A stretch of 64,000 bases of DNA, taken from contig WPIO01000195.1 in NCBI GenBank assembly GCA_009760855.2, positions 186,001-250,000 of the forward strand, read 5' to 3'. Source of the stretch: Cristatella mucedo (Eukaryota; Bryozoa; Phylactolaemata; Cristatellidae). Both the position numbers and the translations under genes were made by a program. The notes below the pieces were generated by a model. That model was given only the letters and a program-made list of their open reading frames with translations, was not told where the DNA came from and searched no databases. This document shows, piece after piece, positions 45,182 through 56,129 of this stretch. Each line of letters starts with the position of its first letter. Position 1 is the stretch's first letter.

Positions 45182-45363
45182 GTTCACATGTCCCCCTCCC
45201 CAACCTCGGCAAAACACAAAACATACACACTCACTTGGCTAGATCTACCGATATGAGCATACCCACTCATATACATAAAACATGCTCCAAATGCATGCAT
45301 TGTCAAGCACGCACATTAACTCACGTGGCCACACCTCACACAATCGCATACACGAATACATGC

Positions 45364-45565
45364 CACGCTGGTTTAGCCCAGCGGCTAAGGTGCTCGCCTC
45401 GTGCTCGAACAAACGCCGAGCTGGGTTGGTCCAGCGGTTAAGGTGCTCGCCCCGAATAGGGTCTGGCTGAGATCGTGGGCTCGAGCCCTGAGGCATATGT
45501 GAAGCGCCTGAATAGAGATTTAGTTCTCTTGGGGCGCTATACAAATGAATTATATATATATATAT
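45364..45565 (+). mobile_element. SINE S3 with a duplicated head
   Basis: A first head (GGTTTAGCCCAGCGGCTAAGG, 45370-45400) is followed by a second, full head (GGTTGGTCCAGCGGTTAAGG) with B box and hairpin tail. It ends in a TATATA repeat. Confidence 0.8.
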
Positions 45566-45589
45566 GTATATATAAGGCCCGTGTGAATG

Positions 45590-45690
45590 TATTGTCTGGC
45601 CGAGGTCGTGGTCTCGTGGCATGTGTTTAAAATACCCGAATAGAGATTAAGGTCTCTTGTGGCGATATGCAAATCGATTATATAATGATA
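45590..45690 (+). mobile_element. SINE S3 tail piece
   Basis: A degraded B-box region (GAGGTCGTGGTCTCGTGGCA) is followed by the hairpin ATAGAGATTAAGGTCTCTTG and an AT-rich end, directly downstream of the full copy. Confidence 0.7.
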
Positions 45691-46999
45691 TATAAATCGC
45701 ACAGAGAAACCCTTGTAAGTCGGAGGTGACAAGTACATGCAGCTAAATAAGCAAAAAGGGTGGCATTGGTAAGCAACTTGCTGTCCTTAAAGTTCATCAA
45801 AAACTTGCTATAGACTGGAAGCAACGATCAAGACGTTTAAATTGTCATAAGAAAACTATTGCTAAGCAATATGCATTACACATTACCACATTGAACCGCA
45901 TTCATAGTACACTACCGATTTCAACCTTTCGATTACAACTTACGGAGACAGATTGCCTACATACATTACTGACATACATACATTACCGAAGAGCAAAAAG
46001 AGCATTATTAAATTACAATTACTAAAATTACAGCAGCCCCAAGACAACGAAGGCAGCGATGGATTATAATCAGCTGTTGCGTTGACGGACTGCAACTAAT
46101 CCTGCACCCTTTGCTACGACAGTGTGAGAGTATGAGGCTCAGTAGAGGAACAACCGCTTTCTACTGCCACCTCGCTGCCAAGCTCACGAGCTAATACTGA
46201 GGGGGCAAGGTGGCAAGTGCTGAACAAACACGCACTACGTCATCGGCCGTGCAGCGATTATATTATTAAGAATATTAGTAATAATGCTTGTTGTATAGCG
46301 ACATATGAGCACCAAACCGTTATACCAGTGCTTTCCAACTAGCTGCAAGAGAAGCAATAGCCAAGATCTAATGAAATGCCAGGTATCATTATTAGGCAAG
46401 CACAAAAGCACACAAGTAAGCGAAGTTAGGACCATCGAGTTAGTAGAACCAGTCTTTAGCTGAGACCTAGACGATGCGGAAACAACGTAGGTGGTGACAG
46501 GCAAAAGCACACCCAAGGCTGTTGCTTCCCCTGGTTGTACCATACAATTAATCATGCAAAAGTAAGTAAGCAAAGCGCACAGAAAGAGGACGAAATCCCT
46601 ATGGCTCAAGGGTAGCTACGGCTATGGTGAGTGCAATTTACAAGGTAAATTCTTGGAATACAAGGCGATCGACGATGCATGCTCATTTCGAGCAATACAA
46701 ACTGCTGCGCGCCTATTCTTAAATCGTTTAGCGTACAGTTACCACAACGGCCGCGAAGGCGACTGTCGACATGAGCTCGCTAGGGTCAATCTTGGAGTCA
46801 AGCCACACGCGCAGCAGAAATTCGCTCAGATCGACATAGAACACTCGTCCGCGCAGCAGGATGACAGACGAATGAACGAACGTTCATTGCCAACATAGCA
46901 GATCCCAGATACTTTCCCTGCGTCTGTCCTGCAGTCCGGCTGGTCGATCAAAGTTGCTAATAGTAATAAATATATAACTAAAGCCCCCATATATGTAGT
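45691..46999. other. No gene recognised upstream of the tRNA
   Basis: AT-rich, then mixed. It contains only the doubtful ORF at 46235-46609. Confidence 0.5.
46235..46609 (-). CDS. Hypothetical ORF with signal-peptide-like N-terminus
   Basis: The 124-codon frame begins MSHRDFVLFLCALLTYFCMI, which looks like a secretory signal (charged start, hydrophobic core), and contains a second hydrophobic stretch (SWLLLLLQLVG). I recognise no family and see no supporting splice or promoter signal. A chance ORF is quite possible. Confidence 0.15.
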   Translation of the reverse strand: MSHRDFVLFLCALLTYFCMINCMVQPGEATALGVLLPVTTYVVSASSRSQLKTGSTNSMVLTSLTCVLLCLPNNDTWHFIRSWLLLLLQLVGKHWYNGLVLICRYTTSIITNILNNIIAARPMT

Positions 47000-47073
47000 G
47001 GCCGATTAGCTCAGTTGGTTAGAGCGTGGTGCTAATAACGCTAAGGTCGTGGGTTCGATCCCCACATTGGCCA
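47000..47073 (+). tRNA. tRNA-Ile (anticodon AAU)
   Basis: This is a 74-nt cloverleaf. The acceptor stem GGCCGAT pairs with ATTGGCC (one G-T pair), the discriminator is A, and the D-loop is TAGCTCAGTTGGTTAGA. The anticodon loop reads CTAATAA and the T-arm is GTGGGTTCGATCCCCAC. A and B boxes are intact. It closely matches animal tRNA-Ile(AAU). No intron is present. Confidence 0.96.
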
Positions 47074-47080
47074 TCTTTTT
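47074..47080 (+). terminator. RNA polymerase III terminator of the tRNA-Ile gene
   Basis: TCTTTTT follows the discriminator base directly and gives a run of five T. Confidence 0.85.
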
Positions 47081-47814
47081 CTTACTTCTGCGAGCCTCCT
47101 TTCGATGCTAAAATCCAGCAACATAATCGAAGTCCTCAGATGGTACAGAATGGCTCAATTACAATATTTTTCAAAGCCCACGACTGGCCGTTGGTGTTAT
47201 CTGCTAATTGATCAGAATAGAGCCTTGAGAAATGACAACTGCAAGCAGGAATCGGGAGGATGCGAACGATCTGGAACTGTATGTACAGAGAGGGTTACCA
47301 AGAAAAGCCCAACGGTCATGCCGAAGGTCGCCGAACAGTCAAGCTTTGTAAAATTAAAATTAAAATTAAAAGTCTTCTTTCGTCTCTATAAGGCTAGTTC
47401 GCAGCGATTCGGTCAGAAGGCGATTAGACTGCATTCTCGAGTTGCAAAGAGAAAACCTCTTCTGCCGGTAAAGATTACGGTAGCTTACAGCGGGCTAAGG
47501 CTCGAATCCACTGGGTTGCTGACGATTGGGGTACAGTTGAATGAAGTTAGGAAAGTCAATTCTCGCTCTTTTGGAACTGCAAAATAAGGCTTTACGTGCG
47601 TTGGTGACCCAGCGAAGCCTACTCACCCAATTGCCTGCAGCCTACGGTCAAATTCGGAGGACAAGGTGTCTCGATATGGGGGTATTTCGGCAGAAATGGC
47701 TCGGAGCTCTGCACTGCATACTGGGCATCACAACCCAAGACGTCTATTAAGAACTTCCAAACTTAGCACGTCCTAATGCGATGGCACTTCGTGGATTCGA
47801 TTATGTTTTTGTTA
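47081..47814. other. No gene recognised downstream of the tRNA
   Basis: An open plus-strand frame (47105-47587) has no recognisable domain and no support. Confidence 0.5.
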
Positions 47815-48100
47815 TGTTACTGTGTCTCCGGCTGCAGCAGCGCTGGTGGAGTCTCACGGAGACAAGAAGACACGAGCGGGCGAAGTGAGCGGTGAACGAG
47901 ACTCAATCTTTATTCCCCTGCAGGTACATATACGAGCTAGGGGCTGACTCACCACAGATAAGGGAGTGCCTCCGTGGTGAGCCACCGTGGTGAGCCACAT
48001 GCCCACATCAAAGGCCGCACCGAGCCGACCGCCCAACCGCCCGCCGGCCGTGAGCAGGGCACACACCAGTGGCCGAGAAGCAGCAGGCACGCACGCAACA
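47815..48100 (-). mobile_element. LTR-like copy (solo LTR fossil)
   Basis: It is homologous to 6353-6616: GTGTCTCCGGCTGCAGCAG, GACTCAATCTTTATTCC and GTACATATACGAGCTAG correspond. In the minus direction it ends CACAGTAACA. No internal region is seen. The Tc1 remnant begins just beyond it. Confidence 0.45.
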
Positions 48101-48104
48101 TTTT

Positions 48105-48540
48105 CCATCACGTCAAACGATCCATAGCGAAACACTTGTTTCGTTGCGATGAATCGCTGTCTGTCGTGCCAAACTGTTTTGATAAATGCATCGTTACTCA
48201 GTTACCCTCCCGCGATGATTATAGACTGGCCAAGTAAGTTGTCTGACCTTAACCCAATCGAGCGTCTGTGGGAGGAAGTTAGGCAACGGTTGTGGCTGTC
48301 GTGAGTATCGATGTGCTTTTTGCATAGTTACCACAAGCCATGAGTAGTAATACGGCCGATGTTTGTAAGCGTTTGATCGGCTCCATGCCTGGGCGAGTCC
48401 GACAGGTCGCTGTAAATAAGGGAGATGCAACATCGTATTATTTCAGTAAATAAAGTATATGATATGTGATAATTGCAAGAACGTGTTGCTGTTTCTCATT
48501 TCAATCAGTGCTCATACTTTTGGTTACACAAATATTAGAT
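48105..48540 (+). mobile_element. Tc1/mariner transposase C-terminal remnant
   Basis: The frame MIIDWPSKLSDLNPIERLWE at about 48219-48290 matches the Tc1 block WP..SPDLNPIE.LW that carries the last catalytic Glu. A right end CATACTTTTGGTTACACA near 48510-48528 resembles Tc1 termini. The N-terminal domains and left end are missing, and the frame stops at about 48302. Confidence 0.75.
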
Positions 48541-48584
48541 ATTTGCACGATATGCCGCTGTGTATGAGCCGTCATGGCGACTGC

Positions 48585-49085
48585 TCCAACCGTCCAAATA
48601 CTTTCGTGTCTGAGTGTACATTACATAACTTCCCACGAACCTGTGCCGGCTTCCCGTCAAGCAGGGCATCGACTTTAAGTTTTTTCCACTCAACTCTTTA
48701 CTTTTAAGCCCCTTTATTCCCTTACTCCAGCCTACCTATCCGAACTACCTCTTAATCAGATCAGACATGGTACATACCAACCTGTGAGCTAAACCACCCT
48801 CGATCTCTATGGAGACCATACGTTTAGTTCTCACGTCCCAAAGCCTGAAACTCACTCCTGACTGACGCCACGCGATTTCCTGACTCGTTGGAATTCGAAC
48901 AGGAGCTGAAACGCACTTGCTCTTCACAGCATTTGCAAATTTTTCTCTAATTGCAATCCTTGCAAATTGTCCTCTACCTGGTTAATCGTGCTGATGCTGT
49001 GCATGTTATTCCCAACCGTATGGACATGTTTTCCTTCTTTACTGCAGACGTAGTGTCAAGGGAGAAAGATTTCTCTGAGAATGAG
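48585..49085 (+). mobile_element. LINE-A-like fragment, strongly diverged
   Basis: It keeps traces of the C-terminal domain (CCGGCTTCCCGTCAAGCAGG, TCCAGCCTACCTATCC, AAGCCTGAAACTCACTCC) and 3' UTR words such as GCTGATGCTGTGCATG. The tail hairpin has decayed to AGATTTCTCTGAGA. Confidence 0.6.
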
Positions 49086-49564
49086 ACGTGCGCTGTGCAC
49101 ACGTCTCATCGTCAGTCACTGAGCCACACTCGTCGTGTGCAGCTGCTCCGAAAGCATCCGATGATCTGCTCACCAATGTAGGCAACGAAGTTGGCATCAC
49201 CTACAAGGTGATTGCATTTCCGACGAGGAACCAAATTTGTGAGCATGGTAGTTCAGACTTTCCAAGAACCATCTTTTGAATAGTCAGGAGAGGTCAGGGT
49301 CATCTAAAAAATTTACTGGTCTGCTCATGCCTCACACTGAGCATTTTAATCATCAGCCAAAATTCTAGGTGTCGTGGACCACGTAAGACGGCGTCCCGCC
49401 AACCTATGTCCTCCTCTTGAGAGGAATATCTATTCTCACAAACCTACTGAAGAGTATTAATCAATGTGAAAAACGTTCCGTAGACGTGTTTTTAATGTAC
49501 ACCTACAGGAGGCTAGGACTTTTTCGCTATGGGCACAGTGTGCACAGCAAGCCTCCTAGTCTGT

Positions 49565-49618
49565 ACGAGCATAGTGTTCGTAGCCAGCTATGAGCACTAT
49601 GCTCGTCGTGCTCATAGC
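49565..49618. repeat. Two overlapping perfect inverted repeats
   Basis: ACGAGCATAGTG (49565-49576) pairs with CACTATGCTCGT (49595-49606). GCTATGAGCA (49587-49596) pairs with TGCTCATAGC (49609-49618). The two stems overlap and could exclude each other. Confidence 0.93.
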
Positions 49619-50109
49619 AGGACGCCGTATTAGCTTCGCTGACACGCGCAACACAGGCAACAGTTGTCTTTTGTAAGTAAGCCAGTTTTATATCTAGCCT
49701 TAGGCAAGCGATTGCAGAATCTGTTTACTATTGCAGGGCTACCTGATCAAGAAGGTCTTCGTGCCTATACTTTGAAATCCATTTGTGTTGGGTGGATGCA
49801 CTCAAAACATTCGATGGATGCCCTTCAGTGCTTGCTTTCTTGCGCCGCACTAGACTTACGGCAAGGAAAACTGCACAGCACACTGAAACTAAGTATTAAG
49901 ATTGAGCGACACGATTGCAACCATGCTTAGAGTAAACTTAATCGTTTGCCACTTCCTTCAATTACCGGTTCATACCAGCCGAGCCCACGATTAGCCCACT
50001 CAGGGCACATCCACTGGCTGAAAAAAAAGCATGTCAACAAATTAGTGACGATAGCATGCATAATTGCAGCCAGTAAAAGCCCTATATGGGGAGTCGCGTG
50101 GGCTGAGCA

Positions 50110-50345
50110 AATGCATTTTAAGATCGGGTAGATTTCTAGATTTGAATTTCGTCACGTCGGGCGATGTCGCTATCTCAGTCGTAGATGTAGAGCCAGTGGG
50201 CGTCAGATAGAAAGAAGTTGTGCAATGCGGCAATGGTAGTTTTCATGGCAGACAAGCCTAGCTACAGAATTTTGCACCATCTGTAAGCATTTTATTCCAT
50301 TGACCACAAAGATTGGATAATAGGCTAAGCAAATGAGTGAGTTGC
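50110..50345 (-). mobile_element. LINE-A-like fragment, strongly diverged
   Basis: Reverse traces of the C-terminal domain include GTCACGTCGGGCGATGTC and GGCAGACAAGCCTAGCTACAG, followed by TTTTGCACCATCTG. Confidence 0.55.
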
Positions 50346-50874
50346 TACTTTTTTTTAGTGGGCTTGAAAATATGGCTTTCGGCTGCAGTTATTTGGAGAA
50401 ACTGCAAATAGCTAAAAATTATCGCCTTCATTGGACAGTCACAGTACATCGGCTATGCCTTTCAAATGTGGCCGAAGTAAAACCAGGATGCAGATATTAA
50501 AATCATTCACAGCCTGCGATTTACAGCCTTTGTGGCCATTAGAGTCATTAATACGCTTACCTCGTGCGAGATCAGAACCGGCTCAGAAACGTTTACAGTG
50601 TGGGCATCTTCAGAGTTGAAGCTCGGAGGAAGCAGCAGCATCTTAATGCCTAGCCCTCCCCATATGTCGCATTGTGTCTGCATCTATTTTTTTGCTTTGG
50701 TAATACTTAATTTCTTGATCATTTCCCAGTGAGATTTGTGATGAAGTTATTTTCAAATCGATATGCTGCACAAGCCGCAAATTGTCATCGCAGATCAATG
50801 AACTTAAACGATAGCGAACTTATCAAGAAATTATATTAATCAATGACCGATTGATGTGCTTCTTTTCCAAACAA

Positions 50875-50945
50875 TTTCATATATAGAAAGAACTTTAGTT
50901 CTCTCAGGGTGCTTTACAAATGTCTTTTTTATTTATTCTCATTAT
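50875..50945 (+). mobile_element. LINE/SINE tail hairpin fragment
   Basis: TAGAAAGAACTTTAGTTCTCTCAGGGTGCTTTAC resembles the LINE-A or S3 tail. It is too short to assign to one of them. Confidence 0.5.
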
Positions 50946-52136
50946 ATAATTCGTACCATTAAACTCTCAGCTGCTTACCTAGCAGTAAACAGTTAATTGC
51001 ATGACTAGCTCGCTTCTCTCATCTTGTACCGAATAGTGTCATCCTTAGTTATTTTTAGAGACGGTCAGTGGCCCTACCTTTGGCATAGCTTATACGACAT
51101 TGTAACATACATCAGTGGGGGAAGCTTATATCATAGAAACGGATAACAATCAAGATTGCATGAGGCATTAGGCACGTCGGACCTACCGCAATTGAGCTCT
51201 AGCTGTGCCTTGCTTTTCCTTCAATTAATTCAATTTCTGCATTTTTCTTGCGATTGTTCGGCAATACTGAGCTTTTTTTTACCAGCCATTAAATACAGTT
51301 GGCATGGTACCTGGACTCGATCTGTCAAGCCGTACGGCTTGCCCCACCCACGAGCAGCACATTGTCACGCATGTCCTTTACTGTATGAGCAACCTAACGA
51401 AATTATACCCGTGTCATCTGGAGACAGATTCAAGCCGGCTACTTTGCTCTCGGCAGCTGTCAACGTACTGCTAGGTGGTGCAACAGTTTCTAGATCTTCT
51501 GCAGCGGTTGGGATGCCGGCTGGTGCAATCAGTCTTAGCCCAGGAAAGTTATGGTGCTCGCTCTTGACGACCGAGATCTGGGGGTCGCAGTTTCGTAGTG
51601 GGCGATCCTGTATTACCTACAGCAAGCGGCGGTGGTGAAAGCCGCCAATGCTCTTCTGCCCCTATGCAAATGAGGCTGCTAAATCATGGCTGATTTTTTT
51701 ACTTTAAGGTGCATATGTGCTAACTTCGGTGCGATCTTATATAACTTCGTCCATTGATCGTGACGCTCTTTGATCAGGTCAGCCGCTTGTTGTTCGCCCA
51801 GAAACGTATGAATAAACTTACGGTAGTACCACGCTACAAAATAGCGTGAGGTTTTGGACTCTGGCCGACCCTCTTGGATGGAGCAAGGTCAACTATGCCA
51901 TACTCGACTCATCGATCGATTAATGCTTGGGGTACTACATCTGCTTCGTTATTTAGCCATCGCCGTACCCTAAACAGACGGCGATGTGCATAGCATACAT
52001 GCCTTGCAGTACTGGTTATTTGCCTTCAGCCAGTGCGCCGTGACGAGATAAAACCCACTTCGCGTGCGGATGTATTTAATAGAATAAAATAACAATTATA
52101 GTAGCCGAACACGACCAGGCAATAAAAGCAAGGTCT
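50946..52136. other. No gene recognised apart from an S2 SINE
   Basis: Downstream side of H1. The frame 51156-51638 overlaps the SINE at its end and is not supported. Confidence 0.5.
51536..51700 (+). mobile_element. SINE S2, diverged
   Basis: Head TATGGTGCTCGCTCTTGACG, degraded B box, body, and tail GCAAATGAGGCTGCTAAATC with a T run. Confidence 0.72.
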
Positions 52137-52158
52137 GGGCCATTCAAAGAAATGGCCC
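52137..52158 (-). other. Hairpin downstream of H1, atypical for a histone stem-loop
   Basis: An 8-bp stem, GGGCCATT/AATGGCCC, with the 6-nt loop TCTTTG starts about 89 nt after the H1 stop codon. The position fits a histone 3' end element. The loop is 6 nt rather than 4, and I see no canonical ACCCA flank or purine-rich downstream element. No AATAAA is seen on the minus strand nearby. Confidence 0.4.
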
Positions 52159-52246
52159 ATATTTATGTACAGTTAAGACTTTCTTAAGGCATATATACAA
52201 GTACATATACAAGAATAATTAATGTTCATTCCAGCGTTACAATGTC

Positions 52247-53093
52247 TTACGCCTTAGCGGCCTTCGCCGCCTTAGGCTTGGCTGCCTTTTTTGGCACCTT
52301 GGCGACCTTGGGCTTAGCGGCTGCCTTCGGCTTGGCGACCTTAGGCTTAGCTGCCGCCTTCGGCTTGGCGACCTTGGGCTTGGCTGCCGCCTTCGGCTTG
52401 GCGACCTTGGGCTTGGCGGCAGGCTTCTTGGGCGACTTCACCGCCTTCTTGACCTTGGGCTTCTTGGCCGCAGCAGGCTTGGCAGCCTTCTTAGCTCCCG
52501 CCGGCTTCTTCGGCGTCTTGGGCTTCTTGGCGGCTGGCTTCTTGGCGGCCTTGGCGGCTGGCTTGGCGGCGGGCTTTTTGGCCGCCTTGGGCTTCTTGGC
52601 GACCTTGGGCTTAGCGACCTTGGGCTCCTCGCCTGCCAAAGGAAGAAAGTCACGCTGCACACTCGAGCGAGAACAGCGCGAGGGATGGCGTCGCCGCACG
52701 GCGGCGGCGAGCGCTAAACAACGCCGCACGTCGCCGAGCAGAAGCGCCGCAACGCGGTTCGGGCAACTCACCGATTCTGAACGAGCCAGAGGCTCCGATG
52801 CCCTTCGACTGCTTCAGCAGATTGGAAGCCACCGCCTTCTTCAGCGCCAGCCGGAGATGCGCGCTCACTCCCTTGGCGTCCTTGCCGACGTTGAAGTTAG
52901 CCAGAATGTACTTGAGAATGGCCTGTCGCGACGAGCCGCCGCGTTCCTTCAGCGCCTTGATGGCGGCGACAACCATTTCGTTGTACTTCGGGTGCGTCGC
53001 CGCCTTCTTAGGCTTCGCCGGCCCCCTGGGCTTCTTCACGGCTGGCGCCGCGGGCGCGGCGGCGGCAGGTGCCGGTGCAGCAGTATCTGCCAT
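52247..53093 (-). CDS. H1: Linker histone H1, two exons
   Basis: Exon 1 is 53093-52772 and exon 2 is 52632-52247, joined across a 139-nt GT-AG intron, giving 235 residues. H1 binds the nucleosome and linker DNA and compacts chromatin. Residues 1-32 are an Ala/Pro/Lys-rich N-tail. Residues about 33-107 are the winged-helix globular domain (HPKYNEMVVAAIKALKERGG, later GVSAHLRLALKKA and SGSFRI). The rest is a Lys/Ala/Pro tail with repeats of about 11 residues (AKPKVAKPKAA) and an SPKK motif. The intron splits the Gly codon right after SFRI, the end of the globular domain. Replication-dependent H1 genes usually lack introns, so this may be a replacement-type or polyadenylated H1. No core histone genes are nearby. 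Confidence 0.95.
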
Positions 53094-53168
53094 TCCCACT
53101 GTGAACTCTCGATACACCACGACACAACTCGCCAGGCGAACTAATAGCCCGCACGGTCAGTGGGCGGG

Positions 53169-53176
53169 CAATATAC
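53169..53176 (-). promoter_or_regulatory. TATA-like box of the H1 gene
   Basis: GTATATTG on the minus strand lies about 80 bp upstream of the H1 start codon, next to a GC-box-like TGCCCGCCCA. That spacing would give a 5' UTR of roughly 50 nt. Confidence 0.5.
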
Positions 53177-54329
53177 ACGCTTTTTCGGACCTCGGAGAAC
53201 GCTCGACGCCTGCCCAGGGCTGCACGCTAAAATGGCTACTGCGCTGCGTCTTTTGTGCCACATCGGCTGATGTTGGCTGAATAAGCTCCCATACGGAGAC
53301 ACTGCGAAGCTCGAGGACGCGTTTTCCTGTTAGAGCACATACTTGGTCGCTATTCTGCATGACTTTAGACTGCTTACGGTTGATTCTGTCGCGGTAAAAG
53401 CCGGGGGAAACACGGTATTCGGCGTGTAGCCAGGGCAAGCCCTCGATAAAAACGTCGATAAATATTACAAAACTTGAAGAAATGCAGTTTAATGCAGTTT
53501 ATAAGATGCAGAAATGTATATAAAGTTTCATAGCATAGGTTTTTCTGTTATTTAATACCATTAAGGTACCTTAAAATGATCCGAAAGACCGACCAGTGAC
53601 ACACAGGTACCCCGCGGCTGCTGTGGGGGCCAGAAAGCAAGCCGGGTTTTCAGTTCCAATAAACTTAGGGAGCACGGTATTCGGGACGATTCCATGTAAT
53701 ATTATCATAGTAGCTACGATTCACGTTGGAAGAACCGTCAGAAAAGCCCTCGAGAGGCAGAGAAACGAGTTCGTAAAAAAGGAGCATGACGTCACAGAGC
53801 TGTACAGTTCGGGCGCCGAGTAATTCTCGCAAGATCGCGTCGCCAAGTTCCGAAGGCTACGAAATCAGAACGGATTCGTTGAGAAGTGTGTGGGACGATA
53901 TATAATAGCCTATAATTTGTGGGCGGATAATAGTCCAGCAAGCCGCGTTTCTTTCCAATTCGATAAGGCACTGACTGGCCGAACTCGGGCGGCTATGCGT
54001 ACCCGTCAAGAGGCTCTCACACGTCGGGGAAAGTGCACGAATCTTAGTATAGTCTGGACGCATTTATGCCACAATTTTCATTACCTTGAGGTCAGATACG
54101 ATAAATGCGATGAATGAACGTTATCTTTGGGCAGCGCACAAGGGGCACGAGAGAGAAACAGTTCGTGCTCCTGGAAGGGCTCGCTCAGTAGGGCGCCATT
54201 TCGGCCACCTACACTAGAATCTCGTCAGACTGCATGCATCAAGACGATCAGTCGTATCGCTGGCTAGGTGGCAGCTTAGCATCAACAGAATCGGGCCAGT
54301 TGCTCCTACGAATCATCTAGACTTTCGCT
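53177..54329. other. No gene recognised upstream of H1
   Basis: No divergent histone gene and no H1-box (AAACACA) found on the gene strand. Confidence 0.5.
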
Positions 54330-54990
54330 ATCCTCTAGCGCAAAACTCTGCAGCCAGGGCTCGTCTGTCGCCAGCGTCGCAGTTGCCACGTCTTCCACCT
54401 CTTCTCGCCGACCTGCACCGGCTCCCAGTTAAGCAACGCATCGACTTCAAGGTTTTGACACTCACTTTTAGTTCCCGTCATTCCTTTGGCTCCAGCCTAC
54501 TTATCAGATCTACTCCCCCACCAGGCTAAGCGTCGTACCACCCGCTTTTCGGAATCAAATTGTTTACCTATACCTCGTACAAACCTCAAATCTCTTGGAG
54601 ATCGTGCCTTTAGTTTATATGCTCTCAAATCCTGGAACTCACTTTTGACTTGCGTCGCGACATCCCCTGACTTGACGACATTCAAAAAGAAGCTAAAAAC
54701 CCATCTATGTATTACAACATTTAGTGGGTGTATATGATTCGTCCTTTATGTGCTTATGCGTGCTGACACTGTACATGCTGCCATTAACTACACTTGTTTG
54801 CTGCCACTAACCATATTTGCATGCTGACCCTGTGCATGTCACCTCTAACCATGTTATGCTTGCTTATTGAGCATGCTATTACTAACCATTCGACCATGCT
54901 TCCTTTACAGAAATGTGAATAGCCTAGAAAGAGATTGAGTTATCTGAGGGTGCTTTAACAAACGCATTCTTATTATCATTATTCTTACTA
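54330..54990 (+). mobile_element. LINE-A 3' third
   Basis: It starts near the VQNSAAR motif and keeps [40 protein letters not shown] and [16 protein letters not shown] with frame breaks. The 3' UTR, hairpin and degraded ATT end follow. Confidence 0.88.
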
Positions 54991-55235
54991 ATATAGCTCG
55001 GCATGTCTGACGAACTGCGTTTTGGCACCCGTAGCAAGCTCCCAGTGAACATCCAACTTGCTTTGCCTGCAAAGCTCCCAGACCAAACTGCGTTGCAATA
55101 GGCAGCGAATGCACGCACCAGCCCGATGTGCAATGCCTTTACGGTGTATAATAGCTTGTGCTCGACCTAAACGCAGAGAGAGGCAGAGACAGGGAGATAG
55201 AGTCAGAGAGAGACAGACAGAGAGAAAGGTAGAGA

Positions 55236-55275
55236 GACACAGCGAGAGAGAGAGAGAGAGAGAGGGTGAGAGAGA

Positions 55276-55331
<56 letters not shown>
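55236..55331 (+). repeat. (GA)n microsatellite
   Basis: A GA repeat with GGTGA breaks; the last 50 bp are uninterrupted. Confidence 0.98.
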
Positions 55332-55333
<2 letters not shown>

Positions 55334-55365
55334 CACCCGTTTATTAGCTACATATACACGTCGCA

Positions 55366-55396
55366 GATATACGGTGCATTGTATGCACCGTATATC
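55366..55396. repeat. Perfect inverted repeat, 13-bp arms, 5-nt loop
   Basis: GATATACGGTGCA, TTGTA, TGCACCGTATATC. Confidence 0.95.
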
Positions 55397-55804
55397 ACTG
55401 TGTGTGTGCGTGCATTGCATTGCATTGGTGCTGTGCTAATTGACCGACGAGCTCCCTGGAGTCGTTGCTAGTTACATCGAATGGTAGAGTTCTTGGATGA
55501 AGCTCCAGGCGCTAAGAAGCTCCAGGCCCGGATATGCCCGTCGCATGAACCGGATTGTGAAATTGGGAAATTTTGCACTCACACGCTCGCCTTAACACTC
55601 GGGCTTCAAAGCATCGCACGGTATCTAACGGCTGCCACGACCAAGACAGTGGCTCTCCTAATGCTGCGAGGCTTGTCACCAGAATGAGACGTAGTTCAGA
55701 TCTGATTGGATATTGTAATCAAGAGAACATATTCACTGGTCTCGATGCTGATCCAGACGGTCAGCTTTTTGCTCAAGCCCGCGAAGTCTACATTTTGTTG
55801 TTCT

Positions 55805-55955
55805 TACCCGAGTGGCTAGGTGCTAACGCTTCAGAACCCAGTTCGTAGGTTCGAGTCCTTCAGCAATAAAGTCAGCGGCCGCTGCAGGGTAGGTGAAAGG
55901 GGACCTCTGCCGCTGCATACATGAGGCTGCTAGATAATCTACTCTTCTTTTATTC
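55805..55955 (+). mobile_element. SINE S2
   Basis: Head CCGAGTGGCTAGGTGCTAAC, B box AGGTTCGAGTCC, body, and tail CATGAGGCTGCTAGATAATC. Confidence 0.75.
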
Positions 55956-56064
55956 CAACGAAAGGAATATCTTGTGCTGGCAGTGCAAACACGCCGAAGC
56001 TGCGACACCTCGGAACGTGACAACTACAACCGGACCTGTGCACAGCTCTCTAGACAGCATGGCG

Positions 56065-56066
<2 letters not shown>

Positions 56067-56127
<61 letters not shown>
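56067..56127 (+). repeat. (TA)n microsatellite
   Basis: About 30 TA units, self-complementary and able to extrude as a cruciform. Confidence 0.98.

Positions 56128-56129
<2 letters not shown>

Noticed and set aside
52242-53144. 300-codon plus-strand frame
   Set aside because: It is the antisense of the H1 gene, kept open by the Lys/Ala/Pro codon bias. The H1 frame and splice sites are on the minus strand.
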